From: Shewanella acanthi
Lineage (GTDB): Bacteria > Pseudomonadota > Gammaproteobacteria > Enterobacterales > Shewanellaceae
Assembly: GCF_019457475.1 (NCBI RefSeq)
Contig: NZ_CP080413.1
Location: forward strand, 2,356,001 to 2,420,000
DNA length: 64,000 nucleotides
Direction of reading: 5' to 3'
The notes beneath the pieces are model-generated. The model searched no databases, was not told where the DNA came from, and saw only the letters and a program-made list of their open reading frames with translations. Below are positions 20,159 through 27,242 of this stretch, one piece after another (position 1 is the first letter of the stretch; every line of letters begins with the position of its first letter). The position numbers were made by a program, and so were the translations under genes.

Positions 20159-20524
20159 TCAGTCAATTTCCGGTATTGATTTCAAGTACCAGAGTAGGCC
20201 CAATGCCATTAACAGTAGTAAAAACTTCACCCACACAATAGGCACAATGGCGATACTGATACAAAAACTCAGTCCCGTTAACCACATCGCCTTTTTCTTC
20301 AGTGTAGGGCGCATAGCCCGTTTCTCTTGCCACTGCAAAAGTGCATCGCTAAACCAAGGATGGTTCATTAACCAATGGTGTAAGCGCTCGCTCGAGCGCG
20401 CAAAACAAAAAGCCGCGAGCAGAATAAAAGGCACTGTCGGCAGCAGAGGCAACACAATACCGAGCAATCCTAGGGCCAGAGCTAAACAACCTAGCAATAG
20501 AAAGAAACCACGCTTCAGTACCAT
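20159..20524 (-). CDS. ybaN: YbaN/DUF454 small inner-membrane protein
   Basis: 121 residues with two membrane regions: a long N-terminal hydrophobic stretch with 'GLLGIVLPLLPTVPFILLAAFCFARSS' and a C-terminal pair of helices. This is the DUF454 family, E. coli YbaN, whose function is unknown. The frame extends to a TTG at 20587, but those codons cover a TATAAT box and a hairpin. E. coli YbaN aligns to the ATG at 20524 ('MVLKRGFFLLLG'), so I choose it. ybaN is next to apt in E. coli as well, so the order is conserved. Confidence 0.85.
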   Translation of the reverse strand: MVLKRGFFLLLGCLALALGLLGIVLPLLPTVPFILLAAFCFARSSERLHHWLMNHPWFSDALLQWQEKRAMRPTLKKKAMWLTGLSFCISIAIVPIVWVKFLLLLMALGLLWYLKSIPEID

Positions 20525-20545
20525 AGTGTTAAAAAGCCCCAAATT

Positions 20546-20573
20546 GAAAAACAAAAGCCACTCATTGAGTGGC
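20546..20573 (-). terminator. Terminator or attenuator between 40-residue gene and ybaN
   Basis: GCCACTCA / TGAGTGGC perfect repeat followed on the minus strand by TTTTGTTTTT. It lies just downstream of the micro-peptide gene and 21 bases before the ybaN start. A TATAAT box (20577-20582) immediately precedes it, so it could also fold in a ybaN leader. Confidence 0.65.
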
Positions 20574-20605
20574 AGTATTATACTCAATTTGAGATTAAAA
20601 CCCGC

Positions 20606-20728
20606 TTAAATTAAACCAAATTGCTTTAACAAAGTCAGGCTGGCAGGCAGCGTAGGCAATAGTAAGACTAGAATAAAACCGATGAAATACATAAAGTTAA
20701 ACGGGTCTTTAAACGGCTGACTGCTCAT
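20606..20728 (-). CDS. 40-residue single-span membrane peptide
   Basis: A short gene with a strong SD (GAGGAG, six bases before the ATG). It encodes a soluble N-terminus ('MSSQPFKDPFNF'), one hydrophobic helix of about 20 residues containing 'FIGFILVLLLP', and a short tail ending 'LLKQFGLI'. It is followed by a hairpin with a T-run and lies 154 bases downstream of hvfC on the same strand. I do not recognise the family. The ribosome site, codon-clean frame and membrane helix make it likely to be real; whether it serves the hvf operon is open. Confidence 0.7.
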   Translation of the reverse strand: MSSQPFKDPFNFMYFIGFILVLLLPTLPASLTLLKQFGLI

Positions 20729-20882
20729 TACAGCTCCTCAAATGTGTGTAAGATTTAGTTTGCAGAAATTAGACAGTGACCGAGATCACAAAATGCGCGC
20801 CATTGTAGCCGCTAAAGTAGCCAATAAAAACACTTTTATTGTGTGGGTATTAATTTTTTTGATGATTTTTACTACATTTCGC

Positions 20883-21641
20883 TTAGTGTGCAGCCAATAC
20901 ACCTTTACCGACTAATTGTTCAACTAAGGGTAAACAGCCAGAAACCAGTGTGGTTTTATCCATCTCGGGATACGTAACATTGAGCCAATCGATGAGAGCA
21001 GCAAACTCTACTCTTCCCTCCTGTGCGATATATCCCAGTACTTGAGCGCTTAATGGCGTTAACTGTAAAAATGTCACGTCACAATCTTCATCCTGATAAA
21101 GACAGAAAAAGACCGGACTGGATAAAGGGGCACTTGGACGAAAGTCAGGGCTTATTTGATGCACAGGATAATGATACTGCGCTACCCTTGCCGAAATGCT
21201 AAAGCTGAGTATTGCGGTTTTAATGTCACGGGGCGTCGTGCTCTGCGTCTTTGGTTCGGCTTTCGCAGTGGCGACCACCAGTTCCAACCATTCATAGTGG
21301 GCCAGTTCCAGCATAAATTGAGGATCATCTTCCTTCTGCTGGTACTCGAACTGCAAAAAATGTAAAAACTCCCCCGCGATATCAATAAAAATCGGTGACT
21401 GACAATCATGTTGACTGAAGAACGCCTGCACGAGGTCAAGCCATTGGTTAGCAGAATAAAGACTTTTTAAGACAGGAAAACCATTAGATACAAAACCAAA
21501 TACATTATTAAAAAAGAGCTCGCGATAAACCTGCATCCGCTCAAAGGCAATCCCTTTAGGCAAAGGGTTTTCGGGATTACGGATATAGTCCATAAAGACT
21601 TGCTGATGGGCCTTAAAATCCATTTGTTTCGTCTGGTTCAC
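20883..21641 (-). CDS. hvfC: HvfC-family RiPP maturation partner (DUF2063)
   Basis: 252 residues. The N-terminal ~110 residues match the DUF2063 'putative DNA-binding' fold ('RMQVYRELFFNNVFGFVSNGFPVLKSL'), which in these systems is the partner protein of DUF692 enzymes. The C-terminal part has a winged-helix-like pattern ('LSAQVLGYIAQEGRVEFAALIDWL'). Its start overlaps the hvfB stop by four bases, implying translational coupling and a stable complex. It presumably helps present the HvfA peptide to HvfB. The family role is established knowledge; the symbol is by homology. Confidence 0.85.
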   Translation of the reverse strand: MNQTKQMDFKAHQQVFMDYIRNPENPLPKGIAFERMQVYRELFFNNVFGFVSNGFPVLKSLYSANQWLDLVQAFFSQHDCQSPIFIDIAGEFLHFLQFEYQQKEDDPQFMLELAHYEWLELVVATAKAEPKTQSTTPRDIKTAILSFSISARVAQYHYPVHQISPDFRPSAPLSSPVFFCLYQDEDCDVTFLQLTPLSAQVLGYIAQEGRVEFAALIDWLNVTYPEMDKTTLVSGCLPLVEQLVGKGVLAAH

Positions 21642-22489
21642 GAGGCAAACCTCTTTTCTACACTCCCCGCTTGCAGCGCAGCGTCTTGGAAAAGGTGAAT
21701 TTGCTCGATTTCGTTGATAAGCTTTGCTGTTTCCGGCAGATTAAAATCACGCTCTAACAGGGTGGGAAATACCCCATGGTGGGCATAACACTCCTGCAAA
21801 AGTTGCCATACGGGGGAATTAATCTCGCTGCCGTGAGTATCAATCAATAAATCTTCTGCCTGTTGATAGTGCCCAGCAATGTGCAAATAAGCGATACGCT
21901 CGCTGGGCATCGCCTTCAAAAATGCACTGGCATCGTATTGATGATTCACCGAATTCACATAGATATTGTTTACATCCAGCAGCAATCGACAATTTGCCTC
22001 ATCTAGCACCGCTTTAACAAATTCAAGCTCTGTCAGCTGCGCTCCAAGGGCGGCATAGTAGGAGACATTTTCGAGGATGAGCGGCCGCTCTAAAATATCC
22101 TCGACCTGTTTTACCCGATTTACCACATACCTTACGGCGTCATCGGTAAAGGGAATGGGCATTAAATCGTAGAGATGACCAAGGCCTGAGCAATAACTTA
22201 AGTGCTCCGAGTAAACCTGAATCTGGTGTTCATCTAAAAAGGTTTTGATGCGGCGGACAAAGTCGACATCAAGCGGTGCCGGGCTACCGATGGATAAACT
22301 TAATCCATGGCAATAAAATGTGTGCTGCTCGGTCAATTGTTTAAATTGCTTGCCGTATTTGCCGCCTAAGGTCATCCAATTTTCGGGGGCAACCTCGAAA
22401 AAATTGATTGGACTTGGTACAGCATTGCAAAATTCACTGAGCATTTCCCGCCTAAGCCCAAGGCCGACGGTGCCAAGATGTGATTGCAT
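21638..22489 (-). CDS. hvfB: HvfB-family MNIO (DUF692) peptide-modifying enzyme
   Basis: 283 residues, TIM-barrel multinuclear iron oxidase family (DUF692). These enzymes use two or three irons and O2 to rearrange cysteines into oxazolone-thioamide pairs that bind copper. Candidate metal ligands are visible: 'YCHGLSLSIG', 'YSEHLSY', 'LENVSYY', 'LLLDVNNIYVNSVNH', 'YLHIAGH', 'DTHG' and 'LLERDFN'. It lies between the peptide gene hvfA and partner hvfC, in the order A-B-C. The spacer from hvfA holds a hairpin that may lower its expression relative to the peptide. Confidence 0.92.
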   Translation of the reverse strand: MQSHLGTVGLGLRREMLSEFCNAVPSPINFFEVAPENWMTLGGKYGKQFKQLTEQHTFYCHGLSLSIGSPAPLDVDFVRRIKTFLDEHQIQVYSEHLSYCSGLGHLYDLMPIPFTDDAVRYVVNRVKQVEDILERPLILENVSYYAALGAQLTELEFVKAVLDEANCRLLLDVNNIYVNSVNHQYDASAFLKAMPSERIAYLHIAGHYQQAEDLLIDTHGSEINSPVWQLLQECYAHHGVFPTLLERDFNLPETAKLINEIEQIHLFQDAALQAGSVEKRFAS

Positions 22490-22572
22490 ATTCCCCCTAA
22501 TACTTAAGCCGTACTGCGTATAGACCTGAAAATGTAATTACAGCTCAACTCGCACGTCAATAAGCGAAACAT

Positions 22573-22594
22573 AAGGCCAGCGTCACCTGGCCTT
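22573..22594 (-). promoter_or_regulatory. Hairpin between hvfA and hvfB (possible attenuator)
   Basis: AAGGCCAG / CTGGCCTT stem (plus strand 22573-22594) in the 143-base hvfA-hvfB spacer. On the minus strand it is followed by only a broken T stretch (TTATGTTT). It could end part of the transcripts or protect the hvfA message, letting the substrate peptide outnumber its enzymes. Confidence 0.55.
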
Positions 22595-22632
22595 AATGTA
22601 AAACCAGCAGGTTCTGAGCTAGAACACCTTTG

Positions 22633-23061
22633 TTACTTGACTTCTTTTTTAACGGCGTCGGTATTCGCTTCAACTTTGTCAGCGGCTTTTTTCATCTCAC
22701 CACCGCATTTACCTTCTTGCATTTTGTCGGCCGCTTTTTTCATGTCGGCACCACAAGTGCCCTCTTTGGCTTTGTCTGCAGCGGCTTTCATCTGAGCGCC
22801 ACAACTGCCTTCTTTGGCTTTATCACCCATCGCTTTCATTTCAGCGCCACATTTACCCTCCTTGGCTTTTTCGGCTGCGGCCTTCTTCATATCTTCACCG
22901 CATTTGGCTTCACCGCATTTCCCTTCTGAGCCCACAATTTGATAACCCGCATCCATGGCTTCAAAGCCAAAGGGATTGGTTTGTGCGTTAACAGTAAAAG
23001 CCGAGCCTACCACTACCGTTCCTAACGCCACTGCGACTGCTGTTTGTTTGACTGTTTTCAT
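22633..23061 (-). CDS. hvfA: HvfA-type RiPP precursor, copper-binding peptide
   Basis: 142 residues. An N-terminal signal peptide (cut likely after 'VNA', residue 26) is followed by a Lys/Ala/Glu-rich body. It has six cysteines, each in an ExxCG motif: Cys49, 54, 71, 87, 103 and 119. The last four are spaced exactly 16 residues apart, so the core is a tandem repeat. In Haemophilus the equivalent EGKCG cysteines are converted by HvfB/HvfC to oxazolone and thioamide groups that bind copper. Here one motif is EAKCG, one EGSCG and one EGTCG. A good SD (AAGGAT) precedes the ATG. No HvfD (DoxX-like) gene is next to it. Confidence 0.9.
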   Translation of the reverse strand: MKTVKQTAVAVALGTVVVGSAFTVNAQTNPFGFEAMDAGYQIVGSEGKCGEAKCGEDMKKAAAEKAKEGKCGAEMKAMGDKAKEGSCGAQMKAAADKAKEGTCGADMKKAADKMQEGKCGGEMKKAADKVEANTDAVKKEVK

Positions 23062-23319
23062 AACCTATCCTTCTTGTTTATTGAGTAATAAAGACCAACA
23101 ACAGTTTACGAAGCTGGTTTATCAAAAAGACCCGACTCCAGCTAAATTCATTTCAAAAGTAACACTAAATCACAGAAATGGACAAAAAATCGAGGTAGGC
23201 AACCTCCATTTAAGGGCATATTCACAATATTCCAGGGACGTTACTTGCTGTGCTACTTTGTAACCCATGGCCAATAGGATAGAATGCACGCCCTTTATAA
23301 ACTGATGTGGGTAGTGGCA

Positions 23320-24264
23320 GTGCGCGTAATTTTGGCTCCGATGGAAGGTGTTGTAGATGATTTGATGCGGGATATCCTGTCTTCAATCAACCCATACGAT
23401 CTCCTTGTTACTGAGTTTGTTAGAGTCGTTGACCAGCTGCTGCCAGAAAAAGTATTTTTAAAGCTCTGCCCTGAGTTACTCAACGGCGGCTTTACCCCAT
23501 CGGGCACACCTGTGCGTGTGCAATTACTCGGGCAAGAACCCCAATGCATGGCCGAAAATGCACTGCGCGCTATCGAGCTTGGCTCCCACGGCGTAGATGC
23601 CAACTTTGGCTGCCCAGCAAAAATGGTTAACCGCAGCAATGGCGGCGCCGTGCTCCTGCAATACCCTAATACGATTCACGATATTGTCCGGGCCATGCGT
23701 CAGGCCGTTCCTAAGGAGCAGCCCGTTACCGCCAAAATCCGGTTAGGGTATGAAGACAAGTCCCTATTCATGGAAAATGCCCTCGCCGTATATGAAGCGG
23801 GTGCGACTGAACTTGCGATTCATGCCCGCAGCAAAGTCGATGGTTACAAGCCGCCTGCCTATTGGGAATACATTACCGAAGTAAGAAACCGCCTGCCGAT
23901 CCCCGTGATTGCCAACGGTGAGATCTGGAACAGTGAAGATGCCAAGCGCTGCATGGAAGTCACTGGTTGCGACAGCATTATGATTGGCCGCGGCGCTATC
24001 TCGCTGCCTAACCTTGCCGATACCATTAAGACAGGTGCAGTGCCCTATAGTTGGGAGCAAACCTTAGGCCTAATGTTAAGTTACACCCAAAGGGAACTCA
24101 GTGGTCGTAAAAGCGATTATTATCCCGCCCGCATTAAACAGTGGTTCAGTTACTTAAACCGCCAATATCCTGAGGCCGATACCCTGTTTAGGGAATTAAG
24201 GGTATTTAAAACCACTGAAGAAATCGTGCAGGTATTAGAAAAAGCACAACAATCACTGAATTAA
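23320..24264 (+). CDS. dusC: tRNA-dihydrouridine(16) synthase DusC
   Basis: 314 residues from a GTG start. FMN-dependent enzyme that reduces U16 in the tRNA D-loop with NADPH. The barrel starts 'RVILAPMEGVVDDLMRD', the catalytic cysteine is in 'NFGCPAKMV', and 'VIANGEIWNSEDA' and 'MIGRGAISLPNL' bind FMN phosphate. The strand 'ARIKQWFSYL' is typical of DusC. The frame is open to an ATG at 23284, but the extra 12 residues have no counterpart in E. coli DusC, which begins with the barrel strand; the SD evidence is poor for both starts. Confidence 0.9.
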   Translation: MRVILAPMEGVVDDLMRDILSSINPYDLLVTEFVRVVDQLLPEKVFLKLCPELLNGGFTPSGTPVRVQLLGQEPQCMAENALRAIELGSHGVDANFGCPAKMVNRSNGGAVLLQYPNTIHDIVRAMRQAVPKEQPVTAKIRLGYEDKSLFMENALAVYEAGATELAIHARSKVDGYKPPAYWEYITEVRNRLPIPVIANGEIWNSEDAKRCMEVTGCDSIMIGRGAISLPNLADTIKTGAVPYSWEQTLGLMLSYTQRELSGRKSDYYPARIKQWFSYLNRQYPEADTLFRELRVFKTTEEIVQVLEKAQQSLN

Positions 24265-24357
24265 TCCCCAAGATTGATAGCATTACAGCATTATCCGTTG
24301 ATAGAGGGATAAATTGTTATGTCAATCAATGTAAAAAACTGAAAATCGTCTCGAGAC

Positions 24358-24371
24358 TTGATCTTTATCAT
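24358..24371 (+). promoter_or_regulatory. Candidate FNR/EtrA-type site upstream of DksA-like gene
   Basis: TTGATCTTTATCAT matches the FNR consensus TTGAT-N4-ATCAA at nine of ten positions. It lies 61 bases before the GTG start of the downstream gene. This position fits an activator or repressor site, but no transcription start is known. Confidence 0.4.
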
Positions 24372-24432
24372 AGTCAGTCAGGGTTAAAACATTAGACTGA
24401 AAACTAATGTCATCTAACACAGGCGATTTTTC

Positions 24433-24792
24433 GTGAGTATCACCCACATCAGACAAGAATTGTCAGAGCTTGAAGTGAGTCTAAGGAAGGAAATCGACAC
24501 GCTCCCACAGTTTATTGATGTACTGGGAGCCCAAAACCCCCACCTTAGCCTAGGCGAAATGATTGATAGGCTCGCATCGAGCCACCTTACCGAGCATCCA
24601 CTGTTTTTGCGGTTAAATCGCCTCGATGCTGCCCTATGCCAATTGGATTTAGGCCTCTATGGGCTGTGCTCCGATTGTGAAGCCGAAATTGAGCAGGTAC
24701 GCTTGAACCAAGATCCCACCGAGCAACGCTGCAGCGCCTGCGCCGAGCATTATCAGCATGAACACCGCCATGAGCTGCGCTTAAGCCATTAA
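24433..24792 (+). CDS. TraR/DksA-family zinc-finger protein
   Basis: 119 residues from a GTG start. A helical N-terminal half is followed by a C4 zinc finger with spacing CX2C-X17-CX2C ('CSDC...CSAC'), the DksA/TraR pattern. Such proteins enter the RNA polymerase secondary channel and tune transcription. The acidic coiled-coil tip of true DksA is not obvious here, so it is better seen as a DksA-like paralogue. It has a possible FNR-type site upstream and a terminator just after. Confidence 0.85.
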   Translation: MSITHIRQELSELEVSLRKEIDTLPQFIDVLGAQNPHLSLGEMIDRLASSHLTEHPLFLRLNRLDAALCQLDLGLYGLCSDCEAEIEQVRLNQDPTEQRCSACAEHYQHEHRHELRLSH

Positions 24793-24839
24793 TGTAAAAA
24801 TGATGGGAAGTTTGCTCGGTGCAAATGAACCAAAAATCA

Positions 24840-24865
24840 ATGCCACCCGAGGGTGGCATTTTTTC
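24840..24865. terminator. Terminator between DksA-like gene and esterase
   Basis: ATGCCACCC / GGGTGGCAT stem with a 3-nt loop and a six-T run on the plus strand. The A-rich left flank allows weaker function for the converging esterase gene. Confidence 0.85.
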
Positions 24866-24901
24866 ATTCTGGCACGCGTTAGGATGACAGCGTTTGAACA
24901 C

Positions 24902-25567
24902 TTAGCTAAGCAGACGCAGCTGTAACCAAGTACTGATATCTTTTAATTGCGCAGGAATGACCGAATGGGGCATGGGATAAGTTTGCCACTGCACTTTGTA
25001 ACCCGCGTCCACTAAAGCATCCTTAGCTAACTTGCCGGCAAATAATGGCACTACATCGTCCTGTTCACCGTGTTGATGCAATATAGGCGTGTCCTTATTG
25101 GCGGCGCTTAACTGGGCAGGCAGCACGTCTCCAGTTGGCAAATAACAAGAGAGTGCCATAATCCCCGCAAGCTTATGCTCAAAGCGTAGACCGGTGAAAA
25201 GACTCATCACGCCGCCTTGGCTGAAACCTGCCAGCACAATACGCTCACTTGGAATACCTGCAGCAATTTGCTCTTCAATCAGCGCTTTAACACTCAGTTC
25301 CGATGCCATCACGCCCTGCATATCGGCGCGATCGTGCAAATCCATACTCTTAATGTCGTACCATGCGCGCATGATATAACCGCCATTAATGGTTACCGCT
25401 TGCTCTGGGGCATGGGGGAAAAGAAAACGAATGCTATGCCCCGCGGGTAACCCCAATGCGGGTACCACGGGCGCAAAACCGGCCCCCGAATCCCCTAAAC
25501 CATGTAACCAAATCACCGCCGCCGTGGCGGTCGTTTGCGGCTCAACAACAATTCTTTCCAGTGTCAT
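24902..25567 (-). CDS. Carboxylesterase/phospholipase-type alpha/beta hydrolase
   Basis: 221 residues, cytoplasmic, the compact carboxylesterase fold of the LYPLA/EstB family. It shows 'IWLHGLGDSGAGFAP' (oxyanion), the nucleophile in GFSQGG, the acid in 'HGEQDDVVP' and the base in 'MPHSV'. It likely hydrolyses short-chain esters or lysophospholipids; the natural substrate is unknown. ATG at 25567 fits the family start ('MTLERIVVEP'). It stands alone, facing the DksA-like gene. Confidence 0.88.
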   Translation of the reverse strand: MTLERIVVEPQTTATAAVIWLHGLGDSGAGFAPVVPALGLPAGHSIRFLFPHAPEQAVTINGGYIMRAWYDIKSMDLHDRADMQGVMASELSVKALIEEQIAAGIPSERIVLAGFSQGGVMSLFTGLRFEHKLAGIMALSCYLPTGDVLPAQLSAANKDTPILHQHGEQDDVVPLFAGKLAKDALVDAGYKVQWQTYPMPHSVIPAQLKDISTWLQLRLLS

Positions 25568-25625
25568 GCTGACAAATCCTTCATAAAGCTAAATTAAAAA
25601 AGCGCTATTGTTCCTAGTCTTACGG

Positions 25626-25853
25626 CTATTGCACCTCTACTCCTAGGATTTCGGCCAATGTGTGAAGCTGGATCTCATTATCTAATTTAAGGCTCCAACG
25701 CACCGAACCCCCATTGGCAATTAACATTGGGGGGGAATGACGCAGGCTGATATCCTCAGCCTGCGATTGCAGCACCACATTGGCAACATTTAGGCGAAGC
25801 TGAACTTCATGCTCAGTCACAATCAGCTTCCCCTGCGAAAAATCGATGACCAT
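25626..25853 (-). CDS. DUF3389-type small protein
   Basis: 75 residues if started at the ATG at 25853 ('MVIDFSQGKLIVTEHEVQLRL'). The beta-rich N-terminal part and 'ANGGSVRWSLKLDNEIQL' recall the DUF3389 family of Shewanella and Vibrio, whose function is unknown. The open frame runs to a TTG at 25940 and has another ATG at 25886, but neither has a ribosome site. The 25853 start has only GTGGGTG at a loose spacing. It sits 58 bases upstream of the esterase on the same strand and might be co-transcribed. Confidence 0.65.
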   Translation of the reverse strand: MVIDFSQGKLIVTEHEVQLRLNVANVVLQSQAEDISLRHSPPMLIANGGSVRWSLKLDNEIQLHTLAEILGVEVQ

Positions 25854-26299
25854 CAAATACACCCACTCTGTGTTAACGCGCGCCATATTAACAAAGATAT
25901 CAAAAGAGTGTGACCTTTCCCGAGCAAATTTAGCGGCCAATAAGACGTCACTATGGCTAACAGGGAGAATCGAAGGGTGCGAATCTCATTAAGTGCAAAT
26001 AAGACAATCTTGGCGATAAACCACGGGCTTTAAAGTCAGAGGCTGTTCAGTTTTGTGGCCAATAAACGTTGATTACATTTTTGTGTGGTGTAAATGCTGT
26101 CGTTTTCTGGCATCTCGTTACAACCCTCGCGTAGAATCGCCCTTAAAAAGCTGGATAGCTAACGATAGTTAATAGTGTACTGTACTCTGCACTCCTTGAG
26201 CGTGAGTAAATATGTCGCGTTAGGTTTAGCTTACCGACTTAGATTGCGACGACTATCCAAGCACATACCCAGCCCTATATCTTGTTAATACGGACGACT
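25854..26299. other. Intergenic region without recognised gene
   Basis: About 450 bases upstream of the DUF3389-type gene. It must hold that gene's promoter. I see no ribosome-site-supported frame and no strong hairpin. Confidence 0.4.
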
Positions 26300-26485
26300 A
26301 TGCCAATTCGTTTATCAACCCCATCAAATCCATCGAGCCTGAGCAAAGCGCTCTTTGGTGCTCAGCTGGTGTTCGCTGCAGGCGTTACACTTGTCAGTCA
26401 CAACACATTTGCCCTCGCGCAGACGCAACTCATTCACCACGAACAACCCCAAATAACGACGCAGAAGCAAGGAGAGCCTCGATAG
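26300..26485 (+). CDS. Small putative exported protein
   Basis: 61 residues from an ATG with GGA five bases upstream; a TTG at 26282 gives six more. A basic start, a hydrophobic stretch ('FGAQLVFAAGVTLVS') and 'FALAQ' look like a Sec signal peptide, followed by a short Gln/Thr-rich tail. I do not recognise it. It could be a real small secreted peptide or the remnant of a larger exported protein. The convergent terminator after it is shared with the SlyD-like gene. Confidence 0.35.
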   Translation: MPIRLSTPSNPSSLSKALFGAQLVFAAGVTLVSHNTFALAQTQLIHHEQPQITTQKQGEPR

Positions 26486-26564
26486 ACTCTTCAGTGATGT
26501 TGCATTGACTGCGCACCATGATGACTAAACTAACCTTTATTAAGCAATGACCGTCAAACGGATA

Positions 26565-26602
26565 AATAAAAAGCCCAAACCTAAGGTTTGGGCTTTTTAT
26601 TG
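26565..26602. terminator. Bidirectional terminator before SlyD-like gene 3' end
   Basis: AAAAAGCCCAAACC / GGTTTGGGCTTTTT perfect stem with A- and T-runs on either side, able to stop both strands. Confidence 0.88.
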
Positions 26603-26668
26603 CGATTAATTTAAAACTTAAATTAATCGACTTAAAGGGCATCTCGCGTGAAGATTAGCCCCTTAAGA

Positions 26669-27157
26669 TTAGTGGTGATGGCCACCTACCCCGTGGGCAT
26701 GACCATGGGCGATTTCTTCATCGCTAGCATCGCGAGCACCTACGATTTCGATATCGAAGGTCAGTTCGCGACCCGCTAATGGATGGTTAACATCCACAGT
26801 CGCCATAAATTTACCCACCTTAACGATAGTCACTTGACGTTGACCATGGTCAGTATGCACCACGGCTGTCATACCTGGTTTCCACGCAGTTGCGCCTAAT
26901 AAGTGTTTTACCGATACGCGTTGCTGCGCCGCTTCACCTTCGATGCGCTCACCGTAGGTTTCTGTGCAAGGTAAAGTCACTGTAAACTTTTCACCAATGG
27001 CTTTGCCATTAATCGCGTTTTCTACACCTGGCATCATGTTATCGTGACCATGTAAATAGGCGATTGGCTCACGGCCTTCGTTAGTCTCAATCACATCGCC
27101 TTTTTCGTCGCGCAGGGTGTAATTAAACTGCACAACCATATCGTCTTTAATGCTCAT
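26669..27157 (-). CDS. SlyD-like FKBP-type peptidyl-prolyl isomerase
   Basis: 162 residues. A SlyD-type FKBP domain with an inserted flap: 'VVQFNYTLRDEKGDVIETN', 'YLHGHDNMMPGVENAI' and 'VDVNHPLAGRELTFDIEIV'. The tail is His-rich ('HGHAHGVGGHHH'), short compared with E. coli SlyD but still a likely Ni/Zn binder. It should act as cytosolic proline isomerase and chaperone, perhaps in metal delivery. It could be a second SlyD paralogue rather than the main one, so I give no symbol. Confidence 0.9.
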   Translation of the reverse strand: MSIKDDMVVQFNYTLRDEKGDVIETNEGREPIAYLHGHDNMMPGVENAINGKAIGEKFTVTLPCTETYGERIEGEAAQQRVSVKHLLGATAWKPGMTAVVHTDHGQRQVTIVKVGKFMATVDVNHPLAGRELTFDIEIVGARDASDEEIAHGHAHGVGGHHH

Positions 27158-27242
27158 CGAATATCCTTTGATCTACTTCGATTTTAAATGTCGGCCGAGC
27201 TTAACAAAACTGGCCCTGCCACTCCACTGTTTTATCCCAAGC

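Noticed and set aside
22630..22929. 99-codon plus-strand frame across hvfA
   Set aside because: It is antisense to the repeat codons; its Phe-rich repeats are mirror effects and no ribosome site is present.
22640..22930. Regularly spaced DNA repeats that could suggest a CRISPR-like or tandem array
   Set aside because: They are the codons of the 16-residue ExxCG repeats of HvfA, in frame and varied at silent positions.
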